A stretch of DNA of 64,000 nucleotides, from positions 62,001 through 126,000 of the forward strand of contig CAZUAQ010000011.1 in NCBI GenBank assembly GCA_964618455.1. Direction: 5' to 3'. A program made the translations under genes and the position numbers. The stretch comes from CAZUAQ01 sp964618455 (lineage in GTDB: Bacteria > Planctomycetota > Phycisphaerae > UBA1845 > PWPN01). Of this stretch, positions 50,865-59,673 are shown in pieces. The first letter of the stretch is position 1, and the number at the start of each line of letters is the position of its first letter. A model generated the notes under the pieces. That model did no database searches. It was not told the DNA's origin and saw nothing but the letters and a program-made list of their open reading frames with translations.

Positions 50865-51305
50865 ATGGAAGTGAACAGCACATCTTCCGCCATCGCTGCC
50901 ACAGCGGGCAGCCGTTCCAGCGACGAGGGTCTGGGCGACATCAGCTCGAATGACTTCATGAACCTCCTGATCACGCAGTTGCAGTATCAGGATCCATTCG
51001 AGCCGATGGACAACGAGGAAATGCTCAACCAGATGTCCACGATCCGGGAGCTGGAACTGACCACGCGCCTGACGGACAAGATCGATCAGCTCACCGACCA
51101 GCAGCGCTTTGCCTCGGTGGCTTCGTTGATCGGAAAGTTCGTTCGCGGCGAGGTCGGCGACGGTGAGGGATCGACACTGACTGTCGAAGGCACGGTGTCG
51201 TCCATCACGTTTACCAAGGAAGGCAACATCCTTCTCGAACTCGAAGATGGCACCAAGCTGCCGCTCGCCGATCTTCAGCACATCAGCGACTTGCCGGAAG
51301 CATAA
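50865..51305 (+). CDS. flgD: Flagellar hook assembly (cap) protein FlgD
   Basis: 146 residues from the ATG seven bases after GAGGA. The conserved FlgD core is present: DFMNLLITQLQYQDPFEPMDNEEMLNQMSTIRELELTTRLTDKIDQL. A short beta C-terminal part (FVRGEVGDGEGSTLTVEGTVSSITF) follows. The Fn3/tudor-like insert of enterobacterial FlgD is absent, as in many other phyla. FlgD caps the growing hook. Confidence 0.95.
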   Translation: MEVNSTSSAIAATAGSRSSDEGLGDISSNDFMNLLITQLQYQDPFEPMDNEEMLNQMSTIRELELTTRLTDKIDQLTDQQRFASVASLIGKFVRGEVGDGEGSTLTVEGTVSSITFTKEGNILLELEDGTKLPLADLQHISDLPEA

Positions 51306-51413
51306 GGCGACGCGCGAACGCGTGGCCGGGTAGGAAGTGCGCGCACGGCAGGGACCTTCACCACGTCCGCCGATGCGCCGCGAAAACGACGAGAATCCAA
51401 CAGGAGCAGTGCC

Positions 51414-53111
51414 ATGGCTTTGACATCCGCCATGTTTACCGGTTTGACCGGGATGAATTCGAATCAGTTCAAGATCGACACGATCGGTGACAACGTCGCC
51501 AACGTGAACACCACCGCCTTCAAGAGCAGCAGAGCCTCCTTCGAGAATCAGTTCGCCATTACGCTGTCGGGCGGCAGCGGGCCGTCGGAGACGTCCGGCG
51601 GGACGAATCCCGTGCAGGTCGGCCTGGGTTCCCAGCCGAGTTCCGTGCAGCGAAACTTCGGCACCGGGGCCCTGGAGACCACCGGTGTGCCCACGGATAT
51701 GGCCATCGAGGGATCCGGATTCTTCATTCTCGATACGCCCGATCAGCGCGCGTTCACGCGTGACGGGACCTTCCGGCTGAACGCCGACAACGAACTCGTC
51801 AGCGCCGACGGCTTCCACGTGCTGGGCTACGGCGTGAACGACGACTTCGATATTGAAGCGGGGGAGCTGACACGGCTGAGCATCCCGATCGGAACGCTCA
51901 GTACTGCCCGGCAGACCCAGGAGGCCTCCCTGGATGGCAATCTCAATGCGGACGGCGTGGTCGGTTCGCAGGGCACGATCCTGAATTCCCAGGCACTGAC
52001 CGACACATCAGGCTCACCGGTGACCGCCGATACGCTCCTGACCGAACTGACGGATCCCGACGATTCAGCGTCGCCTCTCTTTGAAGAAGGCAACACCATC
52101 ACCATCGGCAACGCCAAGAAGGGTGAGCGCCAACTGCCGGAGGTCCAGTTTGAAGTGACCGCCACCAGCACGCTGGGCGACTTTCTTGCCGAATTGGAAA
52201 ATGTACTCGGCATCAACAGTGACGCGGCGCTGAACGATTCCCCCGGGATCACCGTGAGCGACAGCGATCCACCCGGCGAGGGAGTCATCGTGATCGAGGG
52301 CAATGCGGGCGAAGCCAACCAACTCGAAATCGAACTGGCCGCCATCCTGAGCGACAACGAGGCGCATCCCACGCCCTTCCGGTTCACCGAGACCCAGGAA
52401 GCCATCGGCGAGAGTATCTTCACCAGCTTCATCGCCTACGATTCGCTCGGTACCCCGGTCCAGGTCGATTTGACCATGGTGCTCGACAGCAAATCGAACA
52501 CGGGCAATACGTGGCGGTTTTTCGCCGAGAGCTTTGACGATACGGATGCCACGCCGGTGCTGGGGGAGACAGGCACGGTGACGTTCGATACCGACGGTGA
52601 AGCTGCGTCATTCACCAATACCGACCTGCTGATCGATCGTGACAACACCGGCGCCGTGACACCGATGCAGTTCTCGCTCGACTTCACGAACGTCACGGGG
52701 CTCACCACGCAGGAATCTACCCTCGTGATGACCAGCCAGGACGGATTCGCGTCGGGAACGCTGACCAATTTCTCGGTCGGCAAGGACGGGATTCTGACGG
52801 GCACCTTCAGCAACGGGCTGACGCGCGATCTCGGTCAGGTCACACTGGCCACCTTCACCAATCAGGAAGGTTTGATCGGCGGTATCAACAATCTTTTTCT
52901 GACCGGCCCGAATTCCGGGGAGCCTGTCATCACCGCTCCGGGGACGCTGGGAGCCGGCCAGGTGCTTGGCGGCGCGCTGGAACTGAGTAACGTGGATCTC
53001 ACGCGAGAATTTATCGGACTCATCACGGCATCGACCGGATTCTCCGCGGCAGGGCGAGTCATCTCGACCTCGAATGATCTCCTCAATGAATTGCTCCTGA
53101 TAGCCCGATAA
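51414..53111 (+). CDS. flgE: Flagellar hook protein FlgE
   Basis: 565 residues. The N-terminal D0 motif SAMFTGLTGMNSNQFKIDTIGDNVANVNTTAFKSSRASFENQF, then VGLGSQPSSVQRNFGTGALETTGVPTDMAIEGSGFFIL, a variable D1/D2 region, FlgE-type TSFIAYDSLGTPVQVDLTMVL and the C-terminal VDLTREFIGLITASTGFSAAGRVISTSNDLLNELLLIAR. Longer than E. coli FlgE (about 400 residues) because of an expanded middle domain. AGGAG precedes the ATG. Confidence 0.96.
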   Translation: MALTSAMFTGLTGMNSNQFKIDTIGDNVANVNTTAFKSSRASFENQFAITLSGGSGPSETSGGTNPVQVGLGSQPSSVQRNFGTGALETTGVPTDMAIEGSGFFILDTPDQRAFTRDGTFRLNADNELVSADGFHVLGYGVNDDFDIEAGELTRLSIPIGTLSTARQTQEASLDGNLNADGVVGSQGTILNSQALTDTSGSPVTADTLLTELTDPDDSASPLFEEGNTITIGNAKKGERQLPEVQFEVTATSTLGDFLAELENVLGINSDAALNDSPGITVSDSDPPGEGVIVIEGNAGEANQLEIELAAILSDNEAHPTPFRFTETQEAIGESIFTSFIAYDSLGTPVQVDLTMVLDSKSNTGNTWRFFAESFDDTDATPVLGETGTVTFDTDGEAASFTNTDLLIDRDNTGAVTPMQFSLDFTNVTGLTTQESTLVMTSQDGFASGTLTNFSVGKDGILTGTFSNGLTRDLGQVTLATFTNQEGLIGGINNLFLTGPNSGEPVITAPGTLGAGQVLGGALELSNVDLTREFIGLITASTGFSAAGRVISTSNDLLNELLLIAR

Positions 53112-53197
53112 GAGGAGTACGGGTGGTCCGCGCGTTCAGGAAGTGTAGCGCCCGACGCGGGTATCCGACGGGTAGAACGACATCGCAGGTGGCGGCG

Positions 53198-53389
53198 TTG
53201 ATCACATTGACCAAACTCAATGGCAACCAATTCGTCGTCAATGCCGAGTTGATTCGGACGATCGAGGAGCGCCCCGACACCATCATCAACCTGGTCAATG
53301 GCGAGACCATCATCGTCAAGGAGAAGATGCAGGAGGTGGTCTCCCGGGCGATCGAATACGGGCGAATGGTTCGGGCGATGCATTATTGA
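53198..53389 (+). CDS. flbD: Flagellar protein FlbD
   Basis: 63 residues from a TTG start, giving xITLTKLNGNQFVVNAELIRTIEERPDTIINLVNGETIIVKEKMQEVV, which aligns end to end with the small FlbD/SwrD family. AGGTGG lies five bases upstream. GTG starts at 53189 and 53123 would add residues with no family match. In Bacillus SwrD supports motor torque; genes of this family sit before motA in clostridial and spirochaete operons, exactly as here. Confidence 0.88.
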   Translation: MITLTKLNGNQFVVNAELIRTIEERPDTIINLVNGETIIVKEKMQEVVSRAIEYGRMVRAMHY

Positions 53390-53462
53390 GAGCAGGGCGT
53401 CGGCGCAGCGTCGTCGTCGCGAAGCGAGGTCGGGGCCGATTCATGATGGGAGAGTGAACCGC

Positions 53463-54443
53463 GTGAAGCATGCGGTCGATGAAACAAGAGTCGTGTTCGG
53501 CGATACGCGTCGTCCGATAAGGACGCGCGTTCGACGTCGCGCAGCCGCCGACCGCGCGGTGGTCATCGGGATCGCCGGTGTGCTTGGTTTGATTCTGTGG
53601 GTGATGCTGGCGGGAACCGGCAGCGCGGTCACCGTCTTCTGGCAGACGCCCTCGGTCGCGCTGGTTCTGGGCGGTTCGGTACTGGTAACGTTGATCTCCT
53701 GCCCGGGGGGACGCGTACGGGCGTTGTGGAAAGTAGTCCGGACGGCTTGGAAGCCGCGGGTGGCCCCACCGGAAGATGCCGTGTTGACACTGGTCGCTCT
53801 CGCGACGATTGCCCGGCGGGAAGGGTTGCTGGCCTTGGACCCCCGCGTGAAGAAGATCCCGGATGCGTTCATGCAACGGGGCCTTTTCATGGCGATCGAC
53901 AGCGCGGACCCGGCCACCTTGAGCCGTGTGGTCCGAACGGAGATTGAAAGCATGCGGGCGCGGCATGCGGAGAACCGGGGAATGCTGGAAACGATGGCAC
54001 GGACCGCACCGGCGTTCGGCATGATCGGCACGTTGATCGGGCTGGTCATCATGGTCGGGGCCATGGAGAGCCCGGCGCAGATCGGCCCCGGCATGGCGGT
54101 GGCACTGCTGACGACGCTGTACGGACTGGTACTGGCTCATGCCTTCTGCTGGCCGCTAGCGAGGAAACTTGCGCGGGCCGATCGCGAAGAGGTGTTGCGG
54201 AAGAATATGATCCTGGAGGGTGTGCTGGCGATTCAGGCGGGCGATCATCCCCGATTGGTCGAGCAGAAACTTCGGGCGTATCTGCCGGAGTCATCGTTCG
54301 GGTCATCGTCCGTGAAGCCCGAACCGGTGGCGGAGACACCGGAGGGTGGAAGTGATGTGGTGAGTACGAGAGAGTCGGCGCGAAAGCGCGATACGGCAAA
54401 GACGCCGATTGAAAGTCGTGATTCTCTCGTCGAGGCGGCATGA
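53463..54443 (+). CDS. motA: Flagellar stator protein MotA
   Basis: 326 residues from a GTG eight bases after GGGAGAG. TM segments RAVVIGIAGVLGLILWVMLA, PSVALVLGGSVLVTLI, MARTAPAFGMIGTLIGLVIMVGAM and GMAVALLTTLYGLVLAHAFCWPLARKL match the MotA/PomA pattern. GLLALDPRVKKIPDAFMQRGLFMAIDSADP and the M-R-A-R-H-A-E-N-R-G segment form the cytoplasmic loop that contacts FliG. The N-terminal arginine-rich extension and a charged C-terminal tail make it longer than E. coli MotA (295 residues). The ion type cannot be decided by eye. Confidence 0.92.
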   Translation: MKHAVDETRVVFGDTRRPIRTRVRRRAAADRAVVIGIAGVLGLILWVMLAGTGSAVTVFWQTPSVALVLGGSVLVTLISCPGGRVRALWKVVRTAWKPRVAPPEDAVLTLVALATIARREGLLALDPRVKKIPDAFMQRGLFMAIDSADPATLSRVVRTEIESMRARHAENRGMLETMARTAPAFGMIGTLIGLVIMVGAMESPAQIGPGMAVALLTTLYGLVLAHAFCWPLARKLARADREEVLRKNMILEGVLAIQAGDHPRLVEQKLRAYLPESSFGSSSVKPEPVAETPEGGSDVVSTRESARKRDTAKTPIESRDSLVEAA

Positions 54444-54447
54444 GGCC

Positions 54448-55194
54448 ATGAGGGTGGACGTGGAACGCACAGCGGGTCTGGAAGAAACGGAAGAGGCCGC
54501 TTGGTCGCTCTCGTACGGCGACTTGATGTCGCTCCTGTTGGCGGTGTTTGTGCTCATTGCCGCCATGAGCGAGATCCGGGAGGGCGAGAAGTTCGATTCC
54601 GTCAGCCGATCCGTTCGCGCCGCCTTCGGCTTTCCGGTCGCGGGCGATCCGGAGGAGGCCGAGGTGGCGGATCCCGACAGTGTCCCGGCGCTGCTGCGTC
54701 GTATCGAAGCCATCGGCATGGAGGCCCGCAAGCCGCTGCTGGGCCTGGATGAGTCGGATGCCGCGTGGTCCAGTTGCTCGATCGTCCAGCGCGGCAGCAC
54801 GTTACGGTTACGTCTGTTCGGACCGGAGGTATTCGCCGAGAACGGCGCGAATCTCGAGACGAACGGGACGCGCATCGTGGAATGGCTCGCGGACTATCTG
54901 GCCGAACGGCCACTGGCGGTAGAGATCCGCGGCTATCGTGGACAGGAAGAGGTCCCTGAGCACGTCGCCTATGCGGGAGGACGCGATCTCGCGTACGCCC
55001 GGGCGCGCCAGGTGGCGGACCTGCTGGAAGCCGGAGGCATCGCGCCGGACCGGCTCATCGTCAGTACGTGGAATCGATCCGCGTTCCAGGACGTCGAGGA
55101 AGACGCATGGGACGCGGTTGACATGGAAATCATCGTGTACGCCGAACCCACGGCCGGACACGATCATCCTATCGCCGCGATGAGAGGAAGTTAG
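54448..55194 (+). CDS. motB: Flagellar stator protein MotB
   Basis: 248 residues. The single transmembrane helix carries the ion-binding aspartate in WSLSYGDLMSLLLAVFVLIAAMSE. The periplasmic OmpA-like peptidoglycan-binding domain is at about 140-235 (NGTRIVEWLADYLAERPLAVEIRGYRG, DLAYARARQVADLLEAGGIAPDRLIVSTWNRSAF). It is four bases after the motA stop, with GAGGCGG as ribosome site. MotB anchors the stator to peptidoglycan, consistent with murA and dacB in this window. Confidence 0.92.
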   Translation: MRVDVERTAGLEETEEAAWSLSYGDLMSLLLAVFVLIAAMSEIREGEKFDSVSRSVRAAFGFPVAGDPEEAEVADPDSVPALLRRIEAIGMEARKPLLGLDESDAAWSSCSIVQRGSTLRLRLFGPEVFAENGANLETNGTRIVEWLADYLAERPLAVEIRGYRGQEEVPEHVAYAGGRDLAYARARQVADLLEAGGIAPDRLIVSTWNRSAFQDVEEDAWDAVDMEIIVYAEPTAGHDHPIAAMRGS

Positions 55195-55196
55195 GC

Positions 55197-55739
55197 ATGG
55201 CGGAGATTGATCTCAACGCATCGACCGATGAGAGTACGGAAGCGCCAGCATCGTCGGGTAGGAAGAAGACCATGATGGTCGGTGGCGCGATGCTCGCCAT
55301 CATGTTGATCGAAGGGCTTCTGGTCTTCTTCGTGGTACGCCACTTCTCCGGTGGTGCGGGCAGCGCCGGCGCGGAGCAGATCGAAGGGCTCAACGCCGAA
55401 GAGGGGGAGAAGAAGCCGGAACAGGTTGAGGTACAGGTCGCCCAGTTCCGGGCACAGAACGAGCGCGCCCATCGTACCACGATCTACGAACTCACGGTCT
55501 TCGCGCTGATCAGAAAAGAGGACGAAGAAAACTTCAAAGCCCTTCAGGAGGCGCGGAAGCATACGATCCAGGACCGGTTCAGCAGCCTGATCCGGGCATC
55601 GGATCCGCAGCGATTCGTCGAGCCGGACCTGTCGACACTGCGGGAACGTTTCAAGAGTGAGCTTTCGGAGATCCTCAAGAAGGAGATCGAGATTCAGGGC
55701 GTGCTGATCCCGGAGATCGTGGCCTACGAAGATGGCTGA
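55197..55739 (+). CDS. fliL: Flagellar basal-body protein FliL
   Basis: 180 residues. A short cytoplasmic Ser/Thr-rich start, one transmembrane helix (MMVGGAMLAIMLIEGLLVFFVVRHF) and a periplasmic domain ending EPDLSTLRERFKSELSEILKKEIEIQGVLIPEIV, where I-Q-x-V-x-x-x-x-I/F is the usual FliL end. FliL surrounds and supports the stator. The next gene in most operons of this order is fliM; here it is fliN, after an 89-base gap. Confidence 0.88.
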   Translation: MAEIDLNASTDESTEAPASSGRKKTMMVGGAMLAIMLIEGLLVFFVVRHFSGGAGSAGAEQIEGLNAEEGEKKPEQVEVQVAQFRAQNERAHRTTIYELTVFALIRKEDEENFKALQEARKHTIQDRFSSLIRASDPQRFVEPDLSTLRERFKSELSEILKKEIEIQGVLIPEIVAYEDG

Positions 55740-55828
55740 TACGGACGAAAGGGGGGGCGGTGTCGTGTTGATACTCAGCCCCCGAATGCCCGGGTGTGTG
55801 GAGTGCCCGCGAATGGAAGGATGGATCC

Positions 55829-56557
55829 ATGGCCGATGAACAGAATGATGACAACCTGCTGAGCCAGGATGACATCAATGCCGCGCTGGAGGCGGCGGGC
55901 ATGGGTTCGCACTCGGTGCCCGACACCCCGGAGCCCGCAGGAGGCGACGAGGGCGAACTGACGCAGGCGGACATCGACGCGGCGCTGGCCGGGGGAAGTG
56001 GAGAATTGAGCCAGGCCGATATCGACGCCGCACTGGCCGGCGCCGGTGGGGCTGCTGCCGACGCATCGCCCTCAGACTCCGGTCAAGAGGCGACGGATGA
56101 AGGTGAGCAGCGTTTGGATTCCGCGGGTCGGCCATTCGATGAGATTGCCGCCGCCATGGCGGAGGCCATCGAGGCGGAGAAAGGCAGCGGCGGCGACTCT
56201 TCGGGCAGCGCATCCCCCGGAGGCCCGCGCGCGGAAGATGCCAAACCCATGTCGATTCCCGAACTCGATGCGGACGGCGGTCATGGCGGCGATCTGCAGA
56301 GCATCGATCTGCTTCGCGATGTAAATCTGGACGTCAAGATTGAACTCGGGCGAAGCCGCATGTACGTGGAAGACGTGTTGCGCTTGAACGAGGGATCCGT
56401 CGTCGAACTGGACAAGCTGGCGGGTGATCCCGTGGATGTGCTGGTCAATGGGCGGCTGGTGGCGCGGGGCGAAGTACTCGTGCTCAACGACACCTTCTGC
56501 GTTCGAATCAACGATATCGTTTCGAAATTGCCGGGAGAGGAGCCGGTCGCGGTGTAG
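55829..56557 (+). CDS. fliN: Flagellar motor switch protein FliN with three CheY-docking-like motifs
   Basis: 242 residues, about twice the length of a typical FliN. The C-terminal SpoA domain is clear at about 158-236 (DLLRDVNLDVKIELGRSRMYVEDVLRLNEGSVVELDKLAGDPVDVLVNGRLVARGEVLVLNDTFCVRINDIV). The N-terminal 155 residues are acidic and Gly/Ala-rich and carry three near-identical motifs: LSQDDINAAL (11-20), LTQADIDAAL (44-53) and LSQADIDAAL (60-69). These match the LSQ-x-EIDALL peptide that FliM and FliY use to bind phosphorylated CheY. No CheC-like or FliM middle domain is present, so it is not FliM or FliY. fliM is missing from its usual place just upstream. Confidence 0.93.
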   Translation: MADEQNDDNLLSQDDINAALEAAGMGSHSVPDTPEPAGGDEGELTQADIDAALAGGSGELSQADIDAALAGAGGAAADASPSDSGQEATDEGEQRLDSAGRPFDEIAAAMAEAIEAEKGSGGDSSGSASPGGPRAEDAKPMSIPELDADGGHGGDLQSIDLLRDVNLDVKIELGRSRMYVEDVLRLNEGSVVELDKLAGDPVDVLVNGRLVARGEVLVLNDTFCVRINDIVSKLPGEEPVAV

Positions 56558-56640
56558 GCGGGGGAGGCGAACGAACTTGGAAGATGGCGGGCCTCGCTCG
56601 CCGCTTGTTGCAGGATGCACGTACGGACCAGGAGGGTCCC

Positions 56641-57531
56641 ATGGACACGAAACGGCAATCCCACCGTATTTCGATGACGTTGATCGGCATGGCGCTGATC
56701 GCGCATTCTGCCGTCGGTCAATCAGGTACATCGACCGGCCAATTCCAGAACCACGTGGCGAGCAGCCGGCTGGACACGGTCGTCTCGCCGGAGGGGATCG
56801 ATCCTCCCGCGGCACCGACAACCGGTGGCGAACTCACAGCCGAAGAGTTGAAGCATCTTCGTCCACCGCCGGTGCTGCTGCCGGATAGCATGGATCGCGT
56901 GAATCCCGATGCCTCTTCGAGTCCACACCTTGATTCGGGAGAGGCCCCTTCGGTTCCCGAGACGCCTGGCAGGACGATCAAGCGTCCTTCGGAGACGTCT
57001 CCCCCAAGTCCGATTTCGCAGGATCAGGGTGAAGCGGGTCAAAAGGAAGTTGCCAACAACCGTACGGACCCGGAGGCGACGTCATGGTTTTCGGTACAGG
57101 ATCTCCTTCCGTTGGCCATCGTCTTGTTACTGATTCTCTCGCTGGCCTGGATCATCAAGCGTTACAAGCCCGCGCAGGCGATCCTGGGCGGAGGCGGTGT
57201 TTTGGAGATCGTTGCACGGCTGCCGATTTCCACGAAGCAGACGCTGCTCCTGGTCAAGATCGGCCGGCAGTTGGTGTTGCTGGGCCAGTCGCAGGATAAC
57301 ATTTCGATGCTGGGCAGTGTTTCCGACCCGCACGAAGTGTCGATGATCGTCGGCGAAGTCATCAGCCGGAGCCCGGGATCGCTGTCCCAGGAGTTCAAGG
57401 AGACGTTCGAGTCCGAAGCTTACCTGTATGGACGGGGGGATGAAGATGATCCGGCGGAAGAGGCGCGAAGCCACGTGCAGGGCTTGTTGAGTCGCGTGCG
57501 GCAGCTGACGGGCATGCGTGACGTGGCGTGA
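56641..57531 (+). CDS. fliO: Flagellar biosynthesis protein FliO, extended
   Basis: 296 residues from the ATG four bases after GGAGGG. A signal-peptide-like start (MTLIGMALIAHSAVGQ) and about 130 residues of Pro/Ser/Glu-rich, probably periplasmic sequence precede the FliO core. The core is one transmembrane helix (LLPLAIVLLLILSLAWIIKRY) followed by GGGGVLEIVARLPISTKQTLLLVKIGRQLVLLGQSQDNISML. FliO helps assemble the FliP ring. The long extracytoplasmic extension is unusual for the family. Confidence 0.88.
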   Translation: MDTKRQSHRISMTLIGMALIAHSAVGQSGTSTGQFQNHVASSRLDTVVSPEGIDPPAAPTTGGELTAEELKHLRPPPVLLPDSMDRVNPDASSSPHLDSGEAPSVPETPGRTIKRPSETSPPSPISQDQGEAGQKEVANNRTDPEATSWFSVQDLLPLAIVLLLILSLAWIIKRYKPAQAILGGGGVLEIVARLPISTKQTLLLVKIGRQLVLLGQSQDNISMLGSVSDPHEVSMIVGEVISRSPGSLSQEFKETFESEAYLYGRGDEDDPAEEARSHVQGLLSRVRQLTGMRDVA

Positions 57532-57629
57532 TCGAAACGCGTTGATACACAATGAGAAACGTCGGCGGAGCCGGCGAAAAAGAGCGGTGGAGATACATCC
57601 TCCGCAGCGGCGCGACGGAGTTGCGCATC

Positions 57630-58508
57630 ATGGAGCATGGACGCTCGAGAATCCTGGTAGTGCTGATGGCGCTGGTGTTGCCATCCGCGATGCTGCATGC
57701 GCAGGAAGCGCCGGGCCTCCCCGGTCCGGAGGACGTGATGCCGCCGGAAGGCTTCGCGACGCCCGGCGAGTCAACCGGTGGAACGACCGGCGCCGGCGAC
57801 GTGCTGCCCATCCCCGACGCCCGGGCCATACTCCCCACGACCGATTCCAGAGAAGGCGTGTCCACCACGCTGAAGATTTTCACGCTGATGACGCTGCTGA
57901 CGTTTGCGCCGGCACTCATCGTCATGACGACCAGCTTCACGCGCATCATCATCGTACTGGCATTGCTTCGCCAGGCGATCGGTGTCCAGCAGCTTCCTCC
58001 CAGCCAGGTGCTGACCGGGCTTTCGCTGTTCCTGACCTTCCTGATCATGGGGCCGACGTGGGATCGCATCAACAGCGAAGCGGTCCATCCCTACCTCAAC
58101 GAAAACATGAGCCAGTCGGAAGCACTGGGCATCGCTGCCGGTCACATGCGGAACTTCATGTTCGATCAGATTGAAAGGGTCAAGAACGAGGAGGACATCT
58201 ATCTCTTCGTCGAGTATTCGCGCAAAGAGAACATACCCGTCGATCAAACGCTGACGCGCGAGGAAGTCAGGACGCGTGAACTCATTCCCGCCTTCATCCT
58301 GAGTGAGTTGAAGACCGCTTTCGTGATGGGATTCCGCGTGTACCTGCCGTTCCTGGTGATCGACATGGTGATCGCCACTGTGCTGATTTCGATGGGTATG
58401 CTGATGCTGCCGCCGGTCCTGATTTCACTGCCGTTCAAGCTCCTGCTTTTCGTGATGGCCGACGGTTGGCACCTCGTGGTGGGTTCGTTGTTGATGGGGT
58501 TCAGTTAG
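57630..58508 (+). CDS. fliP: Flagellar export gate protein FliP
   Basis: 292 residues from the Met that begins a cleavable signal peptide (RILVVLMALVLPSAMLHAQ), as in other FliP; a start 26 codons upstream is less likely. Conserved blocks: LKIFTLMTLLTFAPALIVMTTSFTRIIIVLALLRQAIGVQQLPPSQVLTGLSLFLTFLIMGP and ELKTAFVMGFRVYLPFLVIDMVIATVLISMGMLMLPPVLISLPFKLLLFVMADGWHLVVGSL. FliP forms the core of the export channel. Confidence 0.95.
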   Translation: MEHGRSRILVVLMALVLPSAMLHAQEAPGLPGPEDVMPPEGFATPGESTGGTTGAGDVLPIPDARAILPTTDSREGVSTTLKIFTLMTLLTFAPALIVMTTSFTRIIIVLALLRQAIGVQQLPPSQVLTGLSLFLTFLIMGPTWDRINSEAVHPYLNENMSQSEALGIAAGHMRNFMFDQIERVKNEEDIYLFVEYSRKENIPVDQTLTREEVRTRELIPAFILSELKTAFVMGFRVYLPFLVIDMVIATVLISMGMLMLPPVLISLPFKLLLFVMADGWHLVVGSLLMGFS

Positions 58509-58560
58509 CGCTGCAGCGCGGGTGTGTAGTTTCGCTGCGCGCGATGCAAGGATGTGATGT

Positions 58561-58821
58561 ATGCCGGTGAGTGAGGCATTGGACCTGGGACGCGAGGCGC
58601 TGTTGATGGTGCTCATTACCGCCGCGCCGGTCATGGGGATCGGTATGCTTGTGGGCCTGATCATCTCGCTCTTCCAGTCGGTAACGCAGCTTCAGGAGCA
58701 GACACTGACCTTCGTGCCGAAGATCGTGGCGATGGTCGGCCTGGCGCTGGTGCTGATTCCCTGGTTGGCCGAGCAGTTGCTCGAGTACGCGAAGGTCATG
58801 TTGGGCGTGGTGCCGTTCTGA
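58561..58821 (+). CDS. fliQ: Flagellar export gate protein FliQ
   Basis: 86 residues with two transmembrane hairpin helices (ALLMVLITAAPVMGIGMLVGLIISLFQSVTQLQEQTLTFVPKIVAMVGLALVLIPWLAEQLLEYA). The Q-x-x-T-Q-L-Q-E-Q-T-L-T-F-V-P-K block is diagnostic. It forms part of the FliPQR export channel. Confidence 0.96.
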   Translation: MPVSEALDLGREALLMVLITAAPVMGIGMLVGLIISLFQSVTQLQEQTLTFVPKIVAMVGLALVLIPWLAEQLLEYAKVMLGVVPF

Positions 58822-58850
58822 GCGGAGATGACACGAAGGGATGATGAGGA

Positions 58851-59645
58851 ATGCTGCTTCCGGAGCCGTGGATCGACCTCTACACCATGCTGCCCGCGTT
58901 CCTGCTGGTTTTGTTCCGGATCGCGGGGCTGATGCTGGCCTCGCCGCTGTTCAGCAGCCCGGTCATTCCGATGCAGTTCAAGGTGCTGCTGGCGCTGGCG
59001 ATCAGCATGACCGTCTACCCGGTCGTGGCGACGCATCTGCCGGGTCAGGTCACGATTGTTTCCGCATTGATGGGCCTGGCCGGGGAGGTGCTGATCGGTC
59101 TCTTCATCGGCATGGGCATCGCCATGGTGCTTCTGGGCGTCCAACTTGCGGCGGAGACCATCGGCTACCAGGCGGGCCTCGGGCTGGGCAATGTCTTCAA
59201 CCCGATGATGGATACGAACTCGACGGTGCTGGCTCAGTTCTACTTCTTCATCGCGACGATGATTTTTCTCGGTATCGGCGGAGATCGCGCATTGATCGTG
59301 GCCTTGTTGAACAGCTTTGAATCCGTCCCGCCGCTCGCGATTCAAGTGACCGACGGTGTGATGGCGCTGGTGATCGATATGCTCGACGTGGCTTTCGAAC
59401 TGGCGATCCGGATTGGTGGCCCGGCGGTGCTGTCGCTGATGCTGGGTTTCATCGTGCTCGGTTTCGTGTCGCGAACGATGCCCCAGCTCAACATTCTCAC
59501 GGTGGGCTTCCCCATGAAGCTGATGCTGGCCCTGGGCATCATGGCGTTAACGATAATGAGCATCGAGACCGCGCTGCTGGATGGATTCCGAGTGTGCATG
59601 GACGCCGTACGTACGGGACTGGGTTTGACGATGGTGAACTCGTAA
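58851..59645 (+). CDS. fliR: Flagellar export gate protein FliR
   Basis: 264 residues, polytopic. LPAFLLVLFRIAGLMLASPLFSSPVIPMQFKVLLALAISMTVYPVV, LIGLFIGMGIAMVLLGVQLAAETIGYQAGLGLGNVFNPMMDTNSTVLAQFYFFIATMIFLGIGGDRALI and SRTMPQLNILTVGFPMKLMLALGIMALT follow the FliR family throughout. A GATGAGGA site precedes the ATG. Confidence 0.96.
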   Translation: MLLPEPWIDLYTMLPAFLLVLFRIAGLMLASPLFSSPVIPMQFKVLLALAISMTVYPVVATHLPGQVTIVSALMGLAGEVLIGLFIGMGIAMVLLGVQLAAETIGYQAGLGLGNVFNPMMDTNSTVLAQFYFFIATMIFLGIGGDRALIVALLNSFESVPPLAIQVTDGVMALVIDMLDVAFELAIRIGGPAVLSLMLGFIVLGFVSRTMPQLNILTVGFPMKLMLALGIMALTIMSIETALLDGFRVCMDAVRTGLGLTMVNS

Positions 59646-59673
59646 AGGACCGGGTGCCGCCCGGATGTGATGC

